Source: Brachionus koreanus (taxonomy: Eukaryota; Rotifera; Eurotatoria; Ploima; Brachionidae). From it: a DNA stretch of 33,761 nt. The stretch spans positions 1,683,960-1,717,720 of the forward strand of contig PJRA01000323.1 of assembly GCA_016987375.1 (NCBI GenBank), given 5' to 3'. The position numbers and the translations under genes were made by a program. The notes under the pieces are model-generated. The model was not told the origin of the DNA and made no database searches. It worked only from the letters and a program-made list of their open reading frames with translations. Shown here one piece after another: positions 20,040 to 29,329 of the stretch. Numbering within the stretch: the stretch's first letter is position 1; each line of letters starts with the position of its first letter.

Positions 20040-20862
20040 ATTTGTCTTTGTAATTTGGTAGTGTCTTTGAGACGAGTTTGAAAAGATTCGAGCGCGACTC
20101 GATGAGAAAAAAAATTAACTTGAATTTAATTACCTCTAACCGGTATCTTAAATGAACATAGAAATGTACTCAACCGTCTATAATTTATTAAGGTTAGTTT
20201 TTTTTTTCGTTTGAGCATCTCATGTTCAATTGATTCAATTTGTCTCACAGATCCTATACGAGTATGCTAAATTTAAAATAATTACAATTAAATTGTACTA
20301 CTTTTTCTTTTATCTTCAATTAGTTTGTTAATTTTTTCTTCATAATTTTCTTTTTTTAAACAATGTAGTAGTCATTTATAAGGAAATTAATTGAAATAAA
20401 GATTTTATAAAATTTTTTTTTTTATTTTTGAAAAATAATTAACCAATATTAATATAAAATTATATATTTATTGAAAAAAAATTTTATTTGCCTCTATTAA
20501 TTACATTTTGATTCCAAGTTTAAAATCGTAATGTAATCTATGCTGCCGCTTTTAGACATTTAGCTCTACAAGAGTTATGGCCGTCTTTCTAAATCATCTT
20601 TATCCCTTGTTGAAAACTTCTTTGTCAGTATGTGTCTTGAAAACAGTGACTGTTTACGTATCTTTGTAATTCAGTGGCAAAAAATTTCACTCTGAAACCA
20701 GCCTGAAAGACAAAAATTTTTTACTAAAAAGAAACTTAGTTGATTTCTTTCTCAAGCTTTACATTGTGGTTTTTCTATTGATAACTTCAAAGTTGTACCT
20801 TATACAGACGTTTCAAATGTTTAAGTAGATTTTTCGCTCTCCTTTCGATATTCGATTTGTCA
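20040..20862. other. Spacer between cyclin B and the repeat block
   Basis: No certain gene. The part at 20520-20710 is GC-richer than its surroundings. Short open stretches occur on both strands; on the minus strand one (AGFRVKFFATELQRY) follows a TTTGTCTTTCAG acceptor-like site at about 20700. No family could be recognised, so it may be a decayed transposon or an unidentified exon. Confidence 0.35.
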
Positions 20863-20922
20863 ATGTCACTCTTTTAGGTAGGGTTCCAGACAACTAAAAC
20901 GTAATCAAATAATATCTAATGA

Positions 20923-21301
20923 ATAATAATAATAATAATAATATATATTCTACGATCAATTTAGTTTAACTAAATTGACAAAGCAGGATAACTAATAGAA
21001 TCCCACTAAAGTAGACTTTTCTTTATATTCTACCGACATTGCTGATTTCATTTTCGCTTACACCATTTTTCTTTCTTTTTTGAATGATACCATTACATAA
21101 TTATGTTTCATTTTTTTCATTTCTTTTCTCTTGACTAGTAAATATGGTTAATTAACATAAAAAAAAACACTGTTGTATATTGGAGTTAAATTAATCGGGC
21201 ATGCTTGAGATAAGTTAAACGTTAATTTAAAATTTAAATCTTGTTCATTTGTTAATTGTTTATCCAGTCTGTTTTTGAACTGGTTGATCGAGCTTGCTGT
21301 G
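20923..21301 (-). mobile_element. 5'-truncated CR1-like LINE 3' end inserted in unit A
   Basis: The insert is bounded by AATGA direct repeats (20918-20922 and 21302-21306). Unit B has the uninterrupted site. On the minus strand it reads ASSINQFKNRLDKQ, the C-terminus of CR1-type ORF2. It ends in the family's 3' end (CTACTTTAGTGGGATT, CCTGCTTTGTC, hairpin, GATCGTAGAATA) and a (TTA)n tail at 20923-20945. It is related to the element at 10368, with in-frame stops. Severe 5' truncation is typical of target-primed reverse transcription. Confidence 0.82.
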
Positions 21302-21540
21302 AATGATGAATAAAAAAACTTAAAAGCAACTCAATTAATGAGAAAGAATATATATTTATTTTTTTGAAAAAAAAAAGACAATGTATAAATATGAAGTCAT
21401 CAATTTTATTTAAAAAAAAAATTAAAAGAAGAAAAAAGTGGCCATTTTAAAACTTCTTAACGAAAAAAAAAATAAAGAAATAAAAATAATCAAAAATATT
21501 AGTCAATACATCCATTCCGTTTATTCCAAAATCACAGTTT

Positions 21541-21609
21541 CTAATACCATGTTCTGTAATAATATGATGGAGCATATGAATAATATGGTAATCCGTAATG
21601 GTAATACAT
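21541..21609 (-). CDS. Putative 22-aa tyrosine-rich micro-ORF (unit A, left arm)
   Basis: Reads outward from the palindrome core. The peptide begins MYYHYGLPYY and ends YYYRTWY, with 10 Tyr in 22 residues and only one Arg and one His as basic residues. The start context is CCAAG before ATG, with A at -3. A TATAAATA lies 80 nt upstream (21696-21689) and AATAAA follows just after the TAG. The peptide is identical in all four arms, but the arms are so similar overall that this does not prove selection. No signal peptide is present. It may be a very short gene, a first exon (a GTATTAG donor-like site overlaps the end), or chance within a transposon arm. Confidence 0.3.
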   Translation of the reverse strand: MYYHYGLPYYSYAPSYYYRTWY

Positions 21610-21688
21610 CTTGGTTAGCTTTCTGGTTTTAAATTCAGTCTATTGAAATGGTTACTTGATTTGAATAAAAATATTGAGATTTTTTCTT

Positions 21689-21696
21689 TATTTATA
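21689..21696 (-). promoter_or_regulatory. TATA-like box of the left micro-ORF, unit A
   Basis: TATAAATA on the minus strand at the inner end of the arm, directed outward. It mirrors the one at 21931-21938, so the core between them would be a bidirectional promoter. Confidence 0.35.
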
Positions 21697-21930
21697 GACA
21701 TCAAAGATACATCTTGTGAATCATGATAGAAATGTTGTTATTTAAACAAAATCAAAAATTATTTTAATCAAAGAATTCATTTAATAATTCAATTTTAAAA
21801 TAATATTCCACGCAATAAATTCAAAATTTAATTTATACATTAAGGATGAAATTGATCATATTAGAAATTTCAAACAAATGTTGAATAAAACATTTATCAA
21901 TTACCAAATTAACATGATTCATTAGATGTC

Positions 21931-21938
21931 TATAAATA
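21931..21938 (+). promoter_or_regulatory. TATA-like box of the right micro-ORF, unit A
   Basis: TATAAATA, 80 nt before the ATG at 22018, six bases inside the right arm. Confidence 0.35.
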
Positions 21939-22017
21939 AAGAAAAAATCTCAAAATTTTTATTCAAATCAAGTAACCATTTCAATAGACTTAATTTAAAA
22001 CCAGAAAGCTAGCCAAG

Positions 22018-22086
22018 ATGTATTACCATTACGGATTACCATATTATTCATATGCTCCATCATATTATTACAGAACATGGTATTAG
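22018..22086 (+). CDS. Putative 22-aa tyrosine-rich micro-ORF (unit A, right arm)
   Basis: Same peptide as in the left arm, on the opposite strand and reading away from it. An in-frame TAA upstream (in TTAATTTAAA) makes the ATG at 22018 the only possible start. TAG is at 22084-22086 and AATAAA at 22102-22107, 15 nt later. The opposite strand is also open for 64 codons but only from GTG, which is not a normal animal start. Function unknown; Tyr-rich short peptides occur in some invertebrate cuticle, eggshell and defence peptides, but no family match is claimed. Confidence 0.32.
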   Translation: MYYHYGLPYYSYAPSYYYRTWY

Positions 22087-22400
22087 AAACTGTGATTTTG
22101 GAATAAACGGAATGGATGTATTGACTAATATTTTTGATTATTTTTATTTCTTTATTTTCTTTTTCTTTAAGAAGTTTTAAAATGGCCACTTTTTTCTTCT
22201 TTTAATTTTTTTTTAATAAATTTGAAGTATTTTGTTTTAAATTTATTTTTTTAAATAACTTAATACATCTTTTGAACAAAGTCAATCATAAAATTATATT
22301 TATTTAAATATTTTTCTACATTAAATAACAGAAACATTTACAAGTGGTAGCGAAAAAGAATCCTCATTAGCTTGATAGAGTATTATAAATTTAAAATAAT

Positions 22401-22478
22401 AGGAATTAGAATAGAAATTTTAGGATATTTAACGCCAAATAAGTAATTCGTTGCATTATTAAACGTCTTTAAATTCCC
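22401..22478 (-). pseudogene. hAT-like transposase relic (unit A)
   Basis: The minus strand reads GNLKTFNNATNYLFGVKY followed by PKISILIP. This resembles the segment (L-PF--AT--LS--KYPTIS-VIP) found ahead of the C-terminal dimerisation region in hAT-family transposases. Nothing intact surrounds it, and stops and frameshifts are close on both sides. A second copy lies in unit B. The match rests on motif memory only. Confidence 0.4.
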
Positions 22479-22499
22479 ACACAATCCTTTAGTATTTTT

Positions 22500-23230
22500 T
22501 CTTTATTAAATTCTTTTATTAAATTCTCGTATTTGTTGTTTAGCCTTCTATCTCTCTTAATCATTTATTGAGTCTTTTTGCTCTAATATTCTTTGAAGAA
22601 TCAAAAAATTCGAATTTTATTTGAATTTGAACATCTTGAAAAATTCAATTTATTTTGAAATTTCCATGAAAGATATGCCCCCAATTTTAAGTCGAACTAA
22701 TAAAAATTGATTCTTTTTATTATAATTTTTGAATTCATTGATAAAAAATACACCGACTAAGTTATCAAATTTTTGGCTTATTTTTTTTCACAAATTGCTC
22801 GAAAAAAATGAATAAAAAATTCCTCCATCTATCATGTTTCCTTTATGAACTTCATACATTATTAAAACAATTTTTAAAATTATTTTAATTAACAATACAA
22901 ATATAATAAAATCTGAAACATCCCTATCCCTTTTTTTTCTTTATGTACTTTGTCATGCACTAAATAAGATTCTTTTATGAATACTTTAAGGACATTTATT
23001 GAATAAAATAATATCCAGTACCAGAAATTTGCTTTTTTTCATAAGTTTTAATGCTTTAGATAAATTGAATTTAAAAAAAATTCATGTTAAATGAAGCTAA
23101 CCATTAAATTAACTATAGTTTGACTAAGCTAAATATGTCGCTAGACATATTGAGCTTTGTCAATGATGAAATTTCAAATTTTTTGAAGTCCATTAGGTAA
23201 AGTTCAATTTTTTAAAATTTTTTATTATTT
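22500..23230. other. Unit A spacer
   Basis: AT-rich DNA shared with unit B. About 58 bp near 22624-22684 are absent from B, and B has about 200 extra bases (27288-27485) at the matching place near 22815. No gene recognised. Confidence 0.5.
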
Positions 23231-23239
23231 AAATAAAAG

Positions 23240-23481
23240 CAATGAGCATGGAACTTCTACCGGATTTCTTTTGTGTCCGTTAATTACAGCTATTTCTAAT
23301 TTGATGGGAATGTCATATGTAACTGCTCTAAAAAGTCTGAAAGAATCATGTCTGTTGTACACATCATTGATCGGTCTTGCTTCTACCGGAAAATCCCCAG
23401 CAATGAAAATTGTTAAAGATGCATTTCGTCATGTTGAAAAATATATGTCTGTTCCTTATGAAAAATCAAAATCTATAAATG
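23240..23481 (+). pseudogene. Orphan exon resembling a DUF3987 P-loop protein (unit A)
   Basis: An open frame reads NEHGTSTGFLLCPLITAIS, then LMGMSYVTALKSLKESC, then LIGLASTGKSPAMKIVKDAF. The last part looks like the Walker A region (GxxxTGKSPA) of DUF3987-type proteins, whose N-terminal helix-rich segment precedes it in the same way. Limits fit an exon: AAATAAAAG acceptor before 23240 and an ATG/GTATTT donor at 23482. No downstream exon with the Walker B part was found, and the frame stops right after the donor. It is repeated almost unchanged at 27906-28147. It may be a captured gene fragment or part of an unknown mobile element. Confidence 0.45.
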
Positions 23482-23499
23482 GTATTTAAAAATTACAGA

Positions 23500-23990
23500 G
23501 TTGTTTACAATAGTCCTAAGTCAAATTCGGATTAAACTCATTTTTTTAAAGTCCAAGGAAAAATTACCTGGAACGAAAAAAAACTCTTTGGCCGTGATCT
23601 TAACTTATGAATTATATTTTGTCGTTCAGGTAGTTATTTTTATTTTGGATTTAAAAAAGTGAATTTGAATTCTTATAAAGTACATAAAAGTCAATTGAAG
23701 CCAAGATTACTTTGAAAAAAGGAATATACAAGATTACATAAAAGAAAATGAATTACATTGTAAAATATAAAAATATATCAGAATTTATTTGTTATGTCGA
23801 CATAAGGTATAGCCAGTATGTTCCAGCCAAAATTTTTTTTTCGATTTTTTACCATTGAAAACAATTGAACGATAGTTTTAAAAAAATTTCCATACTATTT
23901 GTATTGACATCATTGACAATAGGCCAGAAATAAACTAAAAGCTCATAAAATATCACCCTAAAAATTGCTAAATAGTAAATAATTAATAAA
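23500..23990. other. Unit A spacer
   Basis: AT-rich DNA between the two conserved blocks, shared with unit B with small indels. No gene recognised. Confidence 0.5.
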
Positions 23991-23995
23991 AATAA

Positions 23996-24115
23996 ATGTC
24001 AAAAATTAAAACTTTAATCAATATGGAACCAAATATTGTTAAATGCACCGAGGAAACTACAGATAAGAAAGCCTACCTATTTCTTAAATCATGTATGGGA
24101 TGCAATATCCGACTA
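23996..24115 (+). pseudogene. Conserved short reading block MEPNIVKC (unit A)
   Basis: An open frame starts at ATG 23996 and reads INMEPNIVKCTEETTDKKAY and LFLKSCMGC before entering sequence that differs in frame from unit B. Here, compared with B, 4 nt are missing after GGATG, which shifts the frame. Two Cys in CMGC are visible. No family recognised. It follows the DUF3987-like exon at a similar distance in both units, so the two could be exons of one former gene. Confidence 0.3.
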
Positions 24116-24185
24116 AATCGTATTACTAAAAATCATTTTTTTATGATCATATCAAATAGTTTATTAGAGTTGCTAAATAGTTCTT

Positions 24186-24365
24186 TTTTTTTCCTAGTGG
24201 ATAATGACGAGGAGCTCATCTGCTTTTCAAGTACCTTTTTGAGCAATAGCTCCGATCTGGCACAGAGGCTACTGCAACGAGTTGATCATCTACACTGAAA
24301 ATTTTACCCAGTCGAAACCGGCTTCCCATCCCCATCCGAAACCGGTCCTTCATTTTGTTTTTGTC
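24186..24365. other. GC-rich insert unique to unit A
   Basis: About 180 bp, starting after a T run, that replaces about 2.2 kb of unit B sequence. It is far richer in GC than its surroundings and holds two direct copies of CGAAACCGG (24313-24321 and 24337-24345) separated by a C-rich stretch. The plus strand is open (DEELICFSSTFLSNSSDLAQ) and the minus strand also reads through. No family recognised. A T run next to the left edge would fit a minus-strand poly(A)-tailed retrocopy. Confidence 0.5.
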
Positions 24366-24538
24366 TTTTATAAGATATTAAATGATTTCTGACATAAATA
24401 ATCACTCCACCACCTGTTTGCAAATCGAGTTTATTTTTATCTCGCCTGTACATCGTGTAATTAAATAAATTACATATCGATGTTTCATTGAACCATGTCA
24501 CTGCAAGAGCTACGAGATGTGGAAAACTTAAGCAAACC
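24366..24538 (-). mobile_element. LINE endonuclease (EEP) fragment in unit A
   Basis: The minus strand reads VTWFNETSICNLFNYTMYRR and then LQTGGGVIIYVRN, the N-terminal part of the exonuclease-endonuclease-phosphatase domain of CR1-like LINEs. The catalytic Glu of the ETW motif, intact in unit B, is Val here (GTG for GAG). The reading is cut off by the GC-rich insert. Inactive. Confidence 0.75.
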
Positions 24539-24539
24539 T

Positions 24540-25120
24540 TAACTCATCCCATTTGTTGCACATTGAAGTTGGATTTTCAAAAAAACTAACGTAACTCCTA
24601 AATCCCATAAGGTGCATCGGATCTTAGTTCATATAATTCTCTATCATTAACCTCAAAAAATAGTAGAATCATTCGGACTACTCGAAAAATTTAGAACATT
24701 AGATCCACTTTGTTAAAGTAGATTTTTCAATTTATTATCTCTTTCTTCACAATCAAATGGTTCAACCTAAGCTCACGTGTCTGTACTAGTTAAAGAAGTC
24801 GTGGTTTGTTTAGTGAGTTTTTGACTAAACCAATCACAAAGCGTCTTCTCAAAAGGCATAGTAGTACTAAATAAAAATAGAATCATCTTTAAATATATTT
24901 TCAGTATTTTGTATAATATATTGCCTTAAGTAAGTTCATAATTAAACACTTTAACTTAAAAATTTTAAAATTTATTCAATAAAAAATATATCTTTATAAA
25001 AAAGAAAGAATTAAAAATAAATTATTAACAAAAATTTTCATATTTTTTTTTATTTGATTGATTGAAAAAATTTCTTTGATTTTTAAGTTTTTCATTATGA
25101 GCCTATTAAATCCCAATTTC
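24540..25120. other. Unit A right flank
   Basis: Partly shared with 31270-31601. About 260 bp at 24577-24836 are missing from unit B. It contains an imperfect hairpin ATCCACTTT/AAAGTAGAT near 24705. No gene recognised. Confidence 0.5.
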
Positions 25121-25169
25121 TACGTCACTCTTTTATGTACTCTTTTAAGAAGGGTTCCGGAAAACTAAA

Positions 25170-25265
25170 TCAAGTAACCTGCTTTGTCAGTTTAGTTACA
25201 ATTTAATATAAGTAATTTAGTAAACTAAACCTGGCCGTAGAATATTAATTATTATTTTAATTATT
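25170..25265 (+). mobile_element. LINE 3'-end fragment inserted in unit B
   Basis: A 96-bp insert splits ACTAAAACG, a site that is intact in unit A at about 20893. It carries the CR1-like family 3' end on the plus strand: CCTGCTTTGTCAG, a hairpin with a longer loop (GTTTAGTTAC and GTAAACTAAAC), GGCCGTAGAATATT and a TTA-rich tail. The target duplication is at most AAA or AAAA, so it is uncertain. Confidence 0.75.
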
Positions 25266-25661
25266 AAAACGTAATCAAAATAATATCTAATGAATGATAA
25301 ATTAAAAACTTAAAAACAACTCAATTAATGAGAAAGAATATATATTTATTTTTTTGAAAAAAAAAAGACAATGTAAAAATATAAAGTCATCAATTTTATT
25401 TAAAAAAAAAATTAAAATTATTATTATTATTAATTTAAACCATACTCAAAAGAATAAAACTTAGATGAAATATAAGATATATAAAGAAAAAAAGAAGGAA
25501 AAAAAATTTAAAACAAAATACTTCAAATTTATTAAAAAAAAATTAAAAGAAGAAAAAAGTGGCCATTTTAAAACTTCTTAAAGAAAAAGAAAATAAAGAA
25601 ATAAAAATAATCAAAAATATTAGTCAATACATCCATTCCGTTTATTCCAAAATCACAGTTT

Positions 25662-25730
25662 CTAATACCATGTTCTGTAATAATATGATGGAGCATATGA
25701 ATAATATGGTAATCCGTAATGGTAATACAT
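25662..25730 (-). CDS. Putative 22-aa tyrosine-rich micro-ORF (unit B, left arm)
   Basis: Third copy of the peptide starting MYYHYGLPYY, reading outward on the minus strand. Its TATAAATA is at 25817-25810 and the start context is CCAAGATG. By its markers this arm corresponds to the right arm of unit A. Confidence 0.3.
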   Translation of the reverse strand: MYYHYGLPYYSYAPSYYYRTWY

Positions 25731-26193
25731 CTTGGCTAGCTTTCTGGTTTTAAATTAAGTCTATTGAAATGGTTACTTGATTTGAATAAAAATTTTGAGA
25801 TTTTTTCTTTATTTATAGACATCTAATGAATCATGTTAATTTGGTAATTGATAAATGTTTTATTCAACATTTGTTTGAAATTTCTAATATGATCAATTTC
25901 ATCCTTAATGTATAAATTAAATTTTGATTTTATTGCGTAGAAAATTTAAAAAAAAATGTAATTTTGTAATTTCAAGATAAACTGAAAACTTTAGAGAAAA
26001 ATTATTTAAAATTGAATTTTTAAATGAATTCTTTGTAAAAATAATTTTTGATTTTGATTAAATAACAACATTTCTATCATGATTCACAAGATGTATCTTT
26101 GATGTCTATAAATAAAGAAAAAATCTCAATATTTTTATTCAAATCAAGTAACCATTTCAATAGACTGAATTTAAAACCAGAAAGCTAACCAAG

Positions 26194-26262
26194 ATGTATT
26201 ACCATTACGGATTACCATATTATTCATATGCTCCATCATATTATTACAGAACATGGTATTAG
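26194..26262 (+). CDS. Putative 22-aa tyrosine-rich micro-ORF (unit B, right arm)
   Basis: Fourth copy, on the plus strand, with TATAAATA at 26107-26114 and AATAAA shortly after the TAG. The base before CCAAGATG differs from the unit A right arm (AACC instead of AGCC), as in the unit A left arm. The peptide is unchanged. Confidence 0.3.
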   Translation: MYYHYGLPYYSYAPSYYYRTWY

Positions 26263-26420
26263 AAACTGTGATTTTGGAATAAACGGAATGGATGTATTGA
26301 CTAATATTTTTGATTATTTTTATTTCTTTATTTTCTTTTTCTCTAAGAAGTTTAAAATTGGCCACTTTTTTCTTCTTTTAACTTTTTTTTAATAAATTTG
26401 AAGTATTTTGTTTTAAATTT

Positions 26421-27905
26421 ATTTTTTTAAATAAGTTAATACATCTTTAACCGTTTATTTGTGAGTCGTCGTTTTTCTTGAATATTAAAGAAGAAATTCT
26501 AAATCAAGTTTCTTGGGTTTATTTAATTGTCCTTTTATTTTACGCTAATTAAATGCCTTTTCTAATTAATTTAACTCAGTGTTTTTTTAGACCCGAAATC
26601 GTTGGTAAAATCAAAAAATTGTTTACAGCAATTTTCTGTTAAGGATTTATCTATCTGACTATTTGCTTGAGAATGATTCACTTAATTTCAATTCCCAACT
26701 CTGTTGGAATTTTTTCAACCAATTTCCTTATTTAAGTTTTTTTTTTGTGTGTCATCTTATAAAATATTTCGTTCTTACATCTAAATAAGGAGCCGTAATT
26801 AGAACATAGTCAATCATAAAATTATATTTATTTACATATTTTTCTACATAAAATAACAGAAACTTTTACAAGTGGTAGCGAAAAAGAATCCTCATTAGCT
26901 TGATAGAGTATTCTAAATTTAAAAAAATAGGAGTTAGAATAGAAATTTTAGGATATTTAACGCCAAATAAGTAATTCGTTGCATTATTAAACGTCTTTAA
27001 ATTCCCACACAATCCTTTAGTTTTTTTTCTTCGGTGTCGTTTAGAATTAAATTCTCGTATTTGTTGTTTAGCCTTCTATCTCTCTTTAATCATTTATTGA
27101 GTCTTTTTGCTCTAATATTCTTTGAAGAATCAAAAAATTCCAATTTTATTGAATTTTAAGTCGAACTAATAAAAATTGATTCTTTTTATTATAATTTTTG
27201 AATTCCTTGATAAAAAATACACCGACTAAGTTATCAAATTTTTGGCTTATTTTTTTTTCACAAATTGCTCGAAAAAAATTAATTAAAAAATTGAAATAGA
27301 TTTTTATAGTTTGACTTAATTTTTAATAAAAAATCACATCAAATCTATCAGAATTTTTTTTTCTAAAATTTTTTTCTGTTTTAATTTCTATTTAAATTCT
27401 TAATTTTATTTCGACTTTGCATTGCTCTTTGAGAAATGACATCAATTGTCAATGACGTAATTAAAACTTAGTATGCTCTTCTATATTCCTCCATCTATCA
27501 TGTTTCCTTTATGAACTTCATACATTATTAAAACAATTTTTAAATTTATTTTAATTAACAATACAAATATAATAAAATCTGAAACATCCCTACCCCTTTT
27601 TTTTCTTTATGTACTTTGTCATGCACTAAATAAGATTCTTTTATGAATACTTTAAGGACATTTATTGAATAAAATAATATCCAGTACCAGAAATTTGCTT
27701 TTTTTCATAAGTTTTAATGCTTTAGATAAATTGAATTTAAAAAAAATTCATGTTAAATGAAGCTAACCATTAAATTAACTATAGTTTGACTAAGCTAAAT
27801 ATGTCGCTAGACATATTGAGCTTTGTCAATGATGAAATTTCAAATTTTTTGAAGTCCATTAGGTAAAGTTCAATTTTTTAAAATTTTTTATTATTTAAAT
27901 AAAAG
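26421..27905. other. Unit B spacer with B-specific segments
   Basis: Mostly collinear with 22215-23239. Two segments, 26446-26802 and 27288-27485, have no counterpart in A. Flanks without clear target duplications leave open whether they are insertions in B or deletions in A. No gene recognised apart from the hAT-like relic. Confidence 0.5.
26930..27006 (-). pseudogene. hAT-like transposase relic (unit B)
   Basis: Second copy of the reading FNNATNYLFGVKYPKI and onward, with near-identical bases to 22401-22478. Not functional. Confidence 0.4.
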
Positions 27906-28147
27906 CAATGAGCATGGAACTTCTACCGGATTTCTTTTGTGTCCGTTAATTACAGCTATTTCTAATTTGATGGGAATGTCATATGTAACTGCTCTAAAAA
28001 GTCTGAAAGAATCATGTCTGTTGTACACATCATTGATCGGTCTTGCTTCTACCGGAAAATCCCCAGCAATGAAAATTGTTAAAGATGCATTTCGTCATGT
28101 TGAAAAATATATGTCTGTTCCTTATGAAAAATCAAAATCTATAAATG
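27906..28147 (+). pseudogene. Orphan exon resembling a DUF3987 P-loop protein (unit B)
   Basis: The translated product is the same as that of 23240-23481, including GLASTGKSPAM, with the same acceptor and donor-like limits. The lack of any change over the whole block suggests recent duplication, gene conversion or constraint. Confidence 0.45.
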
Positions 28148-28722
28148 GTATTTAAAAATTACAGAGTTGTTTACAATAGTCCTAAGTCAAATTCGGATTA
28201 AACTCATTTTTTTAAAGTCTAAGGAAAAATTACCTGGAACGAAAAAAAACTCTTTGGCCGTGATCTTAACTAATGAATTATATTTTGTCTTTCAGGTAGT
28301 TATTTTTATTTTGGATTTAAAAAAGTGAATTTGAATTCCTAACTTGAAACAAGACTTTTGATTCAAACAACTCTAAAAAACATGGCATAAAGTGCAAAAA
28401 GTACATAAAAGTCAATTGAAGCCAAGATTATTTTTAAAAAAAGGAATAAATGAGAATATATAAAAGAAAATTAATTACATTGTAAAATATAAAAATATAT
28501 TAGATGTTATTAGTTACAGTTATTTGTTATGTCGACGTTAGGTATAGCCAGTATGTTCCAGCCAAAATTTTTTTTTCGATTTGAAAACAATTGAAAGATA
28601 GTTTTAAAAAAATTTCCATACTATTTGTATTGACATCATTGACAATAGGTCAGAAATAAACTAAAAGCTCATAAAATATCACCTTAAAAATTGCTAAATA
28701 GTAAATAATTAATAAAAATAAA

Positions 28723-28857
28723 TGTCAAGAATTAAAACTTTAATCAATATGGAACCAAATATTGTTAAATGCACCGAGGAAACTAAAGATAAGAAAGCCT
28801 ACCTATTCCTTAAATCATGTATGGGATGTACGGAATATCCGGCTAAATCGTATTAAT
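28723..28857 (+). pseudogene. Conserved short reading block MEPNIVKC (unit B)
   Basis: Same block as 23996-24115 with small changes (SKI to SRI, TTDKK to TKDKK). Here the frame runs on as CMGCTEYPAKSY to a TAA, which may be the older C-terminus, since unit A has a 4-nt deletion at this point. Family not recognised. Confidence 0.3.
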
Positions 28858-29329
28858 AAAAATCATTTTTTTACGATCATATCAAATAGTTTATTAGAGT
28901 TGCTAAATAGTTCTTATTTAAAGAATTCATTTAAAATAAATGATTAATTTTGTAAAAAATGTGTCTCTGATGTAAAATATGAAAAAAAAAAAGACAAATG
29001 AAATATTGAATAACGAAGATAATTGCAAAAACGACTTGAAAATACTAGTAGTTAATTCATGCGCTTATAATTCATGTTCATTTTTTATATGGTTACGCAT
29101 TGCTGTTGTTGATTTGTTCGAATACGCAACTGTAATCAGATGCGAAACTTTACCATAGTGAAACAAAAAATCTAATTTAATTGTTTTTTTTTTCAGAAAA
29201 AATAGTTATAAATAAGCTTCTCGTCTATTTTAACAAAAAATTTTAAATTTTTAACCTTAGACAACTTTTAATATAGAAAAATTTGAGTATTTCAACTTCT
29301 TCAGCTAGTGTCAGGTACTCTTAATGGCA

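Larger units (their letters stand above)
21411..22214. repeat. Palindrome in unit A: ~290-bp inverted arms, 222-bp core
   Basis: The left arm, 21411-21702, is repeated inverted at 21925-22214 with few differences. The core is 21703-21924. Marker differences between arms are GGTTAGCTTTCTGG (left) versus GGCTAGC (right, complement), AAATTCAGTC versus AAATTAAGTC, and CTTAACGAAAAAAAAA versus CTTAAAGAAAAAGAAA. The core and these markers are in the reverse order of the unit B palindrome. Each arm carries an outward-reading TATA box and 22-codon ORF. This could be a foldback transposon or a divergent gene pair. Confidence 0.9.
20865..25120 (+). repeat. Tandem duplication, unit A (~4.3 kb)
   Basis: Unit A starts at GTCACTCTTTTA (20865) and ends at GAGCCTATTAAATCCCAA (about 25120). 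Unit B then begins with the same GTCACTCTTTTA at 25124, so the two lie head to tail. Shared order: left flank, palindrome, a hAT-like relic, a DUF3987-like exon, a short MEPNIVKC block, an endonuclease relic, a right flank. Identity is near complete at about 22850-23600 but visibly lower at the right flank. Sequence found only in A includes a LINE insert (20923-21301), a GC-rich insert (about 24186-24365) and about 260 bp at 24577-24836. Confidence 0.85.
25504..26420. repeat. Palindrome in unit B: 320-bp inverted arms, 277-bp core, flipped relative to A
   Basis: The left arm, 25504-25823, is inverted at 26101-26420. The core is 25824-26100. The plus-strand order here (CATCTAATGAATCATGTTAA through ACAACATTTCTATCATG) is the reverse complement of the unit A core, while all sequence outside the palindrome is collinear with A. 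Arm markers are swapped too: GGCTAGC and AAATTAAGTC on the left, AAATTCAGTC on the right. About 55 bp in the core are unique to B. Confidence 0.9.

Noticed and set aside
20520..20862. Possible LINE C-terminus or exon on the minus strand
   Set aside because: Fragments resembling LINE C-terminal motifs are in the wrong order, and no family could be named.
21438..21632. 64-codon ORF in each palindrome arm, antisense to the Tyr-rich ORF
   Set aside because: It opens with GTG rather than ATG and is Lys/Ile/Asn-rich like random AT-rich DNA. No promoter or family support.
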